From Odiellus spinosus (taxonomy: Eukaryota > Arthropoda > Arachnida > Opiliones > Phalangiidae): a DNA stretch of 64,000 nt. How positions within the stretch are numbered: position 1 is the stretch's first letter; each line of letters opens with the position of its first letter. This document shows positions 56,132-64,000 of this stretch, piece after piece. A program made the position numbers and the translations under genes. The stretch spans positions 15,220,601 through 15,284,600 of the forward strand of contig OY987237.1 of the NCBI GenBank assembly GCA_963920705.1, written 5' to 3'. Below the pieces are notes generated by a model. It saw only the letters and a list, made by a program, of their open reading frames with translations. It searched no databases and was not told the origin of the DNA.

Positions 56132-56969
56132 TGAATTTATTATTAATTTATTCAGGTTTTATAAATTTGTATGATGTCAAATATCAGGGAAATATCAGGA
56201 AAGTCATGGAAATATGTTATTAAACAGTTGAAATTAATTTTAAAAGGTAACATAAGGACCATTATTCATAGAAGTATGATAATTTATATTATTTTCAATG
56301 CTAAATTTCGTAATAACGTGTATTTGACCATGATTTTAAAATGAGTCTGATAAATATTACAATTTTTACTAAATATTATTTTACAATTAATAACTGCAGC
56401 TGGAAAAAGTTATGTTACAAATAATTCTCAAATATTAAATAAAAAAATCGTTTCACTACCCCTTTTTGAAACTGTAGGCGTTAATGAAATCAATTGAACC
56501 GTAAAAATCGAAATACCTCAAAAGGATGTGGTACATATATATATACATTTTTATATATTCAAGATTTTTAATGACACTATTTTCAAAAGAAATGAAATCT
56601 CAATATTCATTTTCACACCGAAATATAGCGTGAACTTTGACCCCATTTCGAATTAAATCTAAAAATAACACTATGTGGGTCTATTGCCGAATATTCCCAC
56701 ATTTTAAATCTGTCCACTATTTTTTAAAAACAATATAGTTTAAGACCAGGTAGAAACAAATCTTCCGGTGTTATTATACGCGGTAAGCCAATACCCTACC
56801 TTTCACTATATTACTTCTAAGTTAGTGGACGAAACGTAAATTCTAAAATACACGCAACTTAAAGGGTTAGTAGCTCTGAAAAATAATTAATTTAGGTTCC
56901 ATAATTTATATTATTTCATAACTAAATTACGTTCCCCGATAATCACAGACTAAAATAAAATCGTTGAAT
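56132..56969. other. AT-rich stretch without a gene
   Basis: A fragment with ATCAGGGAAATATCAGGAAA (about 56182) recalls the CAGGGAA family. No exon. Confidence 0.4.
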
Positions 56970-57169
56970 TAATACTTACCATCAAAATAGGCTTAGCAGG
57001 GTTCATGGAGATCCTGAATTTCTTCGTGAAAAAGCGACCAATGAGCAAAGGCCCGTCATTAAGGAGAGATCTCGCTGACTTATCAATACGAAGAAATTCA
57101 GGATCTCCTATTTTCCGGGTAACTTTTAATTTTATTTCTAGTTTAATATTTGTTGCATTCTCCCTTTAA
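56970..57169. mobile_element. TTAA-type foldback MITE, copy F (short)
   Basis: Right end TTGCATTCTCCCTTTAA intact. Left terminus not found. The core hairpin AAAATAGGCTTAGCAGGGTTC is shortened and the right arm lacks CTAAGCC. Confidence 0.7.
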
Positions 57170-58899
57170 TGCTTAGCTCGATACTCTATTTCATCTTTGA
57201 TTCGCGTTAAGCCTAACTCATATTACCAATCTATCACGGTTTCCTAATGACGGCATTATAATTTCGACACTGAGTGGTATATTTTATTTTTGTGTTAACC
57301 AAAATTCGAAATTTTGAAAAACCACGTCGCTAGCTCTTTAAGTTGTATCACAATGTAACTAAGATCACGAAAATATTATCACATATCTAAATGAGAAAAA
57401 GGACAACAATTGTTCTAAAAGGGGACCAACAACACTCATTTTTCATAAATGTTGACCTCAAACAAAGTTTTTGACCCGTGGAAAACTGTTTTTTTAGAAA
57501 GAATTTGCGTGTAATAAATTATAAGTGGGTTTTGTATAACATTATATTTATACAAAGTATCATCTGTTTCAATATTAATTATTTAACCTCAAAAGTAATA
57601 TTTAATTTAATAACTAAAAGTATGACAGTTCATTTTCTAAAATTATTAAACGTATTACGTAACTTTAACTTTAATTAAACATTGATAAAGTAAAGCCTTG
57701 GACTTATCTCAATCTAAAAATCCTGTCTAGAAAGTAGCCAAGGCTTAGTGTTAACAATTCAATGGCCAATCAGCGTTAAAACCGATAGTTGGAAGCCAAT
57801 TAAAGATTCTCGCGCGCTTCGGCGACGCTCGCCGCCGAAGCACGTGATCGAGGAGACTTAACCATGGCAACGCTCGCACCAAAAGCGCGCGAATTCAACT
57901 TTCTTTTAAATGGAAGTTGTACAAAATTAGGCTTAGCGCAAAAATCAACTAGAAATACATTTTCTGGGTCTAAAAGTGAATTATTTTATGGATAATAGCT
58001 ATAATAATATATTTTTAACTACGGTAAGTCATTTTTAAATGATTATTGTTTATTTATAATTAAATATTTTGAAATTAACTGATCTAAAGGGTCTTCAGAT
58101 AACTCGTTAAGTTCGCGCGACTAACCCTATTACGTGATTGCCTATTATATTTTATTTCAAATGACACAAAATACCCCCAAGTAGATCAATTAATGACCAT
58201 ATCCGTTTAAAAATTTTAAATTTTTATTAAATTTAATTTTTCAAACTTAATGTACTGTCATACTTTTACTTAGGATAAATTTGTTTTACTTTACACCCAT
58301 ACATTCAATGTAAACCCCCCACAACGTCTTGTCACTTATGTTAATTAGGAGTGTATTAACATTTTAATTTTAGAAATTATGACGTAGGTGTAGTTGTAAA
58401 AAAATTTCATATTTCGAATAGAATAGTTTTTTAATTTTGTTACGTATATTATGATAATGTCTTTTAGAATTAGTCTGGTTGTGAAATTAATAGGAAATAA
58501 ATTAAACAGCGGGTCTGTTAAATAGAATTGTATTCGAGAGAATACTAATTAATAGCAGCACGTTAATTGGTGTTTAATTATAATTAATATATCATAAGCA
58601 ATAAATGCATTTGCACGTTGATTAATTATATTTTATATTTATTTTGTTTTATTAAATTATTTTGGGGGCTTTAAACGTTAATAATTAGTTTAAACAATTA
58701 GTTTTAGTTTACAGAACTTTAGCGTTTTATAAGTGGCTTTGATGTGGTTAAATATTACTTGTTATAGTTAAATATACTAGTTATAATTTAACTGAATATA
58801 ACTTCATATATTTGTTAGTTATTTTACCCGGTTTTAGTTTAATTTTAATTAATATTAAAATTAGCGTTAATTTTAATTTAAATTAATTTTTTTTAACAG
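57170..58899. other. AT-rich stretch with a CG-rich island at 57780-57900
   Basis: The island contains the foldback CGCGCTTCGGCGACG, CACGTG and TTAACCATGGCAAC (X-box-like, 57858-57871), and ends in AAAGCGCGCGAATTC. A 22-bp block TCTAGAAAGTAGCCAAGGCTTA (about 57728) recurs inverted at 63684-63706. No coding exon was found until 58915. Confidence 0.45.
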
Positions 58900-58914
58900 T
58901 TTTTGTGAGTTGGA

Positions 58915-59051
58915 ATGACATCAACCGATGATAATAGTCAAAATGATCAATCCTGTAATTTGTCCAATCAAATTCAAGGACAATTCGTGACGTCACCAAC
59001 GGCTTTTGTCATGAAGAATATCAGACGAATTGTCTCATGGATTACATCCAG
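58915..59051 (+). CDS. Candidate first coding exon of an unknown gene
   Basis: TTTTTTTTAACAG (acceptor ending 58899) precedes ATG at 58915. The frame has 45 codons (MTSTDDNSQNDQSCNLSNQI at the start) and ends at donor TCCAG|GTTAGA in phase 2. Its codon composition is less AT-biased than the flanks. No continuation was found before 64000, so the rest would lie beyond the window. I do not recognise the peptide. Confidence 0.35.
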
Positions 59052-59349
59052 GTTAGAATTTTACTCCTAGCTATTTTTTGTACCCATTTTGATATTCCAC
59101 AAAGTACATGAACTACTTAAGTATAATATACAAGTATTTCTTAATTTTATGAATAACCCCTTGCTAAAATTAGCAAAGACGAAAGTCCTAGGACCTTTTG
59201 GGATCCCAATAAAAATGTGGCACATGTCATACTCCCTTTAAAAACAATTTAAATATCTTAAATAGGTTAAAATAGCAACACGAAGTTGTTGTTATTAAGC
59301 ACTAGCTTTTGAAGGAACCAAAACATTCGTAGAAACGCAAATTTCGGTT

Positions 59350-59590
59350 CCCCAAAATAAGCATGGAGATCAGCTGAATTTAATCGCATTTAAGGGACAG
59401 TAACCAATAAACAAAGGCATGCCGTTAAGGCGAGATCTCCGTGAAACTTCCAATAAAATTCGATTTGCATCTAAGCCTATTTTCTAGGGTAAGTTTTAAA
59501 TTTATTTCTATATTAATATTTGTTCGTAATTTTTTTATTGGTGGATTAGGCCTATTTAAACGAAAAGGTTAGGTTTCATTCTCCCTTTAA
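59350..59590. mobile_element. TTAA-type foldback MITE, copy G (left end lost)
   Basis: Right arm CATCTAAGCCTATTTTCTAG then GGTAAGTTTTAAATTTATTT and the terminus TTTCATTCTCCCTTTAA are present. The left arm begins only at CATGGAGATCAGCTGAATT. Confidence 0.75.
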
Positions 59591-59935
59591 ACATTCTTGA
59601 GTATTTATTAAGTACGCGGAAATTATTACATTATATCTAAGAAGATGAAAAACAAAAAGGACCCTAAAATTAAATACCGTATAATTATAAAAAAAAACAT
59701 CAAAAATTGCCCAAGGTTAGCCTTGATTATATTAAAATATTTAGCGACAAGAAACGACTACCTTTCATTTAAACTCCTATTTTTTTTTTTGGTTGATTTC
59801 TCCGCTAACCTTCATTCGATGTTAAACTTAAATTGGGCCAATTTTTCAATCTTTTATTTTTATAAATTTCTAATGTCAGTTTTAAATTTCAATATATTCA
59901 ACGCTGTCGCCTTTACCATCTCCGTAATAATTTGT

Positions 59936-60321
59936 TTAAAGGGAGAATGCAGTCTAATGAATAATTTTTATCCTAATCGTTTAAATTGGCCTAATTGCCC
60001 GATAAAAAGTTTACATAACAAATATTAAACTAGAAATAAAATTTAAAACATACCCGGAAAATAGGCTTAGCTGGATTCACGAAGATCAGCTGAATTGCCT
60101 CCGTGTAAGGTCTTGAGACCAATCAAAGAAGGCCCCGTCATTTACGCGAGGAAATCAGCTGATCTCCATGAATCCCGCTAAGCCTATTTTCATGGTAAGT
60201 TTTAAATTTATTTCTAGTTTAATATTTGTTATGTCATTTTTTTATCGGTGGATTAGACCTAATTAAACAATAAGGAATTGATAAAAAAATCACTAGTTTT
60301 TAGGTTTCATTCTCCCTTTAA
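59936..60321. mobile_element. TTAA-type foldback MITE, copy H (both ends intact)
   Basis: Left TTAAAGGGAGAATGCAGTC and right GGTTTCATTCTCCCTTTAA. Hairpin arms with ATAGGCTTAGCTGGATTCAC and TGAATCCCGCTAAGCCTATT, then CATGGTAAGTTTTAAATTTA and TTTCTAG. 386 bp counting both TTAA. Confidence 0.9.
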
Positions 60322-61183
60322 ATAGTAAGTCAAAGTTAAAATATATCGGCGTGCTGGGAAAGAAAATTACAATAGAAGGGAATTTTGATTGAAATAAAAA
60401 AAATAGGTTGGTCTCCGAAATTATTAGACTATAAAAGTTTCGGCAGACAAATGAGACAATGGCCCTCATTTTTTTTTTTCGGTAACTTGGAAAATAAAAC
60501 AAAAAGTGAACAATCGTCCGAAACAATGGTTTCGCGGGAAAAACGCGAGCTTCAACGGTTTTTTTGTTTGCCATTTTTTTTTTATTTTTCTTTATGTTCC
60601 AATTGTGTTTTAGAAATTTGCCGCTCTCACCGGAAACTCAGTTTTTACCCTCAGTTTTGTTATCAACTCCCAATTTCGAGGTTTCCTTTTTTTTTTAAAT
60701 AAACCACGCCCTATTTAGCACATTTTTGACGATAGGTGAAGCTACGGTACGGAGTCGACCAAGCGTAAATGTTAATTATCACGTTTAGAAATAGGTGTCA
60801 GCACTTTACGGTAAACGTGGTAGAATCTTTTGAGTTTTTTTAATTTTTTTTTTTTTTTTTTTTTGATTTCAAATCAACTCCTTTCGGGTACGTGGAACTC
60901 CCTACTTCTGTCGTCTGCTCGCTTTTTCGTTAGTTTAGGCTTAAACTTTAAGCAGACGATAATTCTAAGACACGAATTAATCTACTCCAGGTGAAAATTG
61001 ACCTTAAAGTTCAAGGAAAGGTCGAGGAATTTTAAAATTAAAGTAGATATGGATTCAAGTAATCGACTTTGAAATGAATTAAAAAATTAACCTAATTTTA
61101 TCTAAACCATTGTATTTATAGCCTCTTTGGAACCTTTAAAGCCCCTTTAAACTCGCCTTCTTTTCCTGCTTAGCAGACGACGT
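60322..61183. other. Gene-free stretch
   Basis: Poly(T) tracts and low-complexity open frames at 60293-60702. TCGTCTGCTC near 60911 faces AGCAGACGAT near 60952. A degenerate CAGGGAA-type unit lies near 60990. Confidence 0.4.
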
Positions 61184-61625
61184 TTAAAGGGAGAATGCAA
61201 CCTAATTACAAGTGATTTTTTTATCGATTCCTTATCGTTTAAATAGGCCTAATCCACAGATAAAAAGTTTACAATACAAATATTAAACTAGAAATAAATT
61301 TAAAACTTACCCTGAAAATAGGCTTAGCGGGATTCATGGAGATCCTGAATCGCGTCCGTGTAAGGTCTCGCGACCAATGAGCGAAGGCCCGTCGTTCACG
61401 CGAGATCTCCGCGAGACTTACGTCGCGTTCGATTGGTCGCTAGACCTTACACGCGAGGAAATCAGGACCTCCATGAATCCCACTAAGCCTATTTTCAGGG
61501 TAAGTTTTAAATTTATTTCTAGTTTAATATTTGATTGTAATTTTTTTAAATAGTGGATTAGGCCTATTTAAACAATAAGGAATCGATAAAAAATCACTTG
61601 TTGTTAGGTTGCATCCTCCCTTTAA
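61184..61625. mobile_element. TTAA-type foldback MITE, copy I (best preserved)
   Basis: 442 bp including TTAA at both ends. The terminal inverted repeat TTAAAGGGAGAATGCAACCT matches AGGTTGCATCCTCCCTTTAA with one change. Subterminal arms CTAGAAATAAATTTAAAACT (left) and AGTTTTAAATTTATTTCTAG (right) are perfect complements. The long core hairpin carries AATAGGCTTAGCGGGATTCA and TGAATCCCACTAAGCCTATT. Confidence 0.93.
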
Positions 61626-62138
61626 GGTAACAAATTGTACAGTCAAAGCAATGACAGCTAGCTGGCCCTCGAGATGACCATTGGTCTGGACCCCAAAATA
61701 TCGCGTGGTCCTCTAGAACTCTTGCTCTAACTATCGCTAAGTCAACTTACTCTTACGAAATACTAAAAATATTGCCTGAAAATTCTAGAAAAATGACACT
61801 TATAAATAATAGCAATTTGAGAGAGAAATCTAGCGCGAGGTCAAACTCTAATTTCTAGGTTAATTTTTTTTTAGTCCCCCAATGCCTTCCATGAATTTCA
61901 AATAATAACTTAGATCCAGCTTAGAGAAATGGCAGATAGTTACTTTACCCTAACTCTTACGGTTTTAAGAATGATCACCTAGTGCCGAGGCTTCAAATTC
62001 ATCAAGGTTTTTCGAGTCATGACTTTCTCTTCCGTTTCATTCATTAAAAGTTACAAAAACGACTCACCGCGAAACCAAATACGATTTTCATTATTTTAAT
62101 TTATTTTAAAGGGACGGTAAAACGAATTTTGAAAAATT
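61626..62138. other. Gene-free stretch
   Basis: No exon or repeat supported. Confidence 0.4.
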
Positions 62139-62563
62139 GTAAAGGGAGAATGAAGCTACACAATGATTCCTTGTTAAAAATAAGCCTAAGGAATCATCTG
62201 TTAACTTATTCGTTAGGAAAATAGGCTTAGGCTGGAAATTCGGTATTAAAATTCACACGGAGGTTACTTCGTTGGTTTCTCATTTTGGCTCCACTACCAG
62301 TTCTACATAGAACATGAGTACTCATGTAGGTCCGACGTTTATCAAACTGAGTCCTCCGTCACAGTTAGTTTCCGTTTAAGAGCTCACTTTTTTCTGACAA
62401 TAAACGTTTAAAAGTAGGCTTAAGAAACTATCATTAACCGTTGACTATTTTGCTACGAGATATTAAACTCTCCGTGGATCCTTGTTAAGCCTACTTTCAG
62501 AATTGGTGATAAATTGAATTCTAGCGATAGAAAATAAATTATCGGGTTGCATTCTCTCTTTAA
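62139..62563. mobile_element. TTAA-type MITE, copy J (divergent core)
   Basis: Left GTAAAGGGAGAATGAAGC and right GGGTTGCATTCTCTCTTTAA. It has AAATAGGCTTAGGCTGGAAA and TTGTTAAGCCTACTTTCAG, but the middle differs from the other copies, so it may be a subfamily. Confidence 0.7.
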
Positions 62564-63056
62564 ATTGAGGTTATCATGGATTTTAATGAACTCCAAATGA
62601 AAATTGAGTCATATTTTCGGAAAAATCGTTAAAAAACGATTCAAAATATATATATACATATGTCATAGAATAAATTTTGAATCAATTAAAAATAACTAGC
62701 TTTCAGACTCTATTACGTCATAGTTATATTTCTAATTACAATTAACCAAGTACATTTTTGTGAGACCGTTTAAATGTTATAAGGTTACTTTCCCTTTGTA
62801 CTTTTTCTCCAAATCTCCCTCTTAACCTAGATTTTTACCTTCTACGATAAACAATTGTGTTTTCTTTTTTTTTTTATAATTTCGTGGCTATATTCTACAA
62901 AACAAGTATGATATCATTTTTCAACGGATGGCCCTCAAATCGAAGTCATTATATACGAAGTGGCAGGCCTCTTACACTTTCTTTGATTTATTTATATTGT
63001 TATCATAAGTTTACGACTGTTAGAAGTATACTTATCAATCTATTAATGATTTATTG
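62564..63056. other. AT-rich stretch without a gene
   Basis: Nothing supported. The short frame at 62857-63057 has no context. Confidence 0.4.
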
Positions 63057-63063
63057 ATATTAT

Positions 63064-63400
63064 CAGAAGCCGATGAAACCCTCCTTTGAAGTCTATTACT
63101 CCCGGGTCTTGTCTACCCCTCTCTGTATGGGTTAGTTTCAAAAAGCGCGATTCGTACGCCTCCTAACGGTAGATATTTTCCGAGCGGGAGTTCGTCGATC
63201 GAATATCTCTAGCAGCCTCGGAGTTCGTCAAAAAAACGTCGTCGTTTGTGGAGAGAGAGAATTCCCAATTTTCCGTAGACAGGGGGTATGAAGTAGGACC
63301 CCTCCGATCTCGTAAAATTGTGAATTTTACCCATACAGAGAGGAGCGCTATATGGAACATTAGAGTAGTAGACTTCAAATGAGGGTTTCATCGGCTTCTG
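63064..63400. mobile_element. CAGAAG-family MITE copy 4 (337 bp, 7-bp TSD)
   Basis: Flank repeats ATATTAT at 63057-63063 and 63401-63407. Both tips carry CAGAAGCCGATGAAAC. Near-identical to copies 1-3, which suggests recent activity. Confidence 0.95.
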
Positions 63401-63407
63401 ATATTAT

Positions 63408-63878
63408 TACCCAACAAATATCAGAAAAGATTAGGAAGTTTTAATAAACCTCGCCAGCGTCATCATTATGGTCACGTGGTTATTGTAGAGCTTACAGTTT
63501 ATTCCCGCGCGTTTTGACACGTGATAAGGGTAGCTTTCGCGATGTATATTTCATAAAAGTACTTAGAAAGTCCTACTTTCGTACGAAAATGATTACGTTA
63601 TATTTATCGAAAACAAAATAATTATATATTTTGACGTTTTCATTATGAATATGGTGTTTTAATTAATTTAAAATTAAGCGGATAAGCCTTGGCTACTTTC
63701 TAGAGAGATTGTGTTGTTTTTAGAATTGCGAAAACGGGGCACTTTTTGAGAAAAATAATTAGAAAATTATCAAAATTAAATGAAAAACAATTTAATATTA
63801 TTTTATAAATTTCTTAACCGACTGAGTTAGGTTACTTCTTGTAACATTATCATTATCTTACGTTTACACTCATTTCTA

Positions 63879-63918
<40 letters not shown>

Positions 63919-64000
63919 CGTGTGTTAAAATTTTGTAAACATTTCCAACGAAAATATTTTTAGTTTTTCAATGTCTTTCGGAAATTTTCCGGCGTTTGTC
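63408..64000. other. Right end of the window, no gene, 37-T run
   Basis: AT-rich. TAAGCCTTGGCTACTTTCTAGA at 63684-63706 is the inverse of a block at 57728. A T run of about 37 lies at 63882-63918, likely length-variable. Confidence 0.45.

Noticed and set aside
59645-60028. 127-codon open frame
   Set aside because: It runs into MITE copy H, has AT-driven composition and no recognisable domain.

Overview
The window is nuclear DNA from an animal, most likely an arthropod. The evidence is spliced genes with GT-AG introns, very AT-rich non-coding DNA, dense minisatellites and short inverted-repeat transposons, and an ETS gene whose DNA-binding domain and [14 protein letters not shown] linker match insect E74 (Eip74EF). 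There are no operons, rRNAs, recognisable tRNAs or CRISPR arrays. The species cannot be named from the sequence. Only about 4 kb is convincingly coding.

Layout. (1) 1-11106: no confirmed coding sequence. It holds a 34-bp minisatellite rich in TTCCGGAA, a 23-bp ATCGAT satellite, several MITEs and a TATA-containing promoter candidate near 9991. (2) 11107-28358 (+): seven exons of an E74-like ecdysone-response ETS factor that join in frame into the last 617 residues. A 14.7-kb intron between exons 3 and 4 is filled with repeats, MITEs and CG-rich islands. The amino terminus was not found. (3) 28359-34327: long A/T-rich 3' region of E74 and intergenic DNA, with a CCAAT-containing tandem repeat. 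(4) 34328-35798 (-): a complete seven-exon SGT1/SUGT1 co-chaperone gene of 240 aa (CS + SGS, no TPR), including a 35-nt microexon, with three tandem E2F-type sites just upstream. (5) 36613-36950 (-): a possible terminal exon of a membrane protein. (6) 38535-48221 (+): a two-exon gene for an unrecognised 425-aa protein, preceded by a perfect RFX X-box. Its 8.4-kb intron contains a Helitron carrying a 30-bp array of YY1-like sites, a 40-bp minisatellite, a 26-bp TTAGGCTTAGC array and MITEs. (7) 48222-64000: mostly AT-rich non-coding DNA with at least seven copies of a TTAA-flanked foldback MITE, a perfect 332-bp tandem duplication and one weak candidate first coding exon at 58915.

The genes are unrelated neighbours: an ecdysone-pathway transcription factor, a HSP90 co-chaperone and an unknown protein. 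The most unusual content is in the repeats. Two MITE families and one possible single-copy element give 7-bp target duplications. A TTAA-type MITE carries splice-site-like ends. A Helitron has a large internal minisatellite. The word TTAGGCTTAG recurs across otherwise unrelated repeats and unique DNA.
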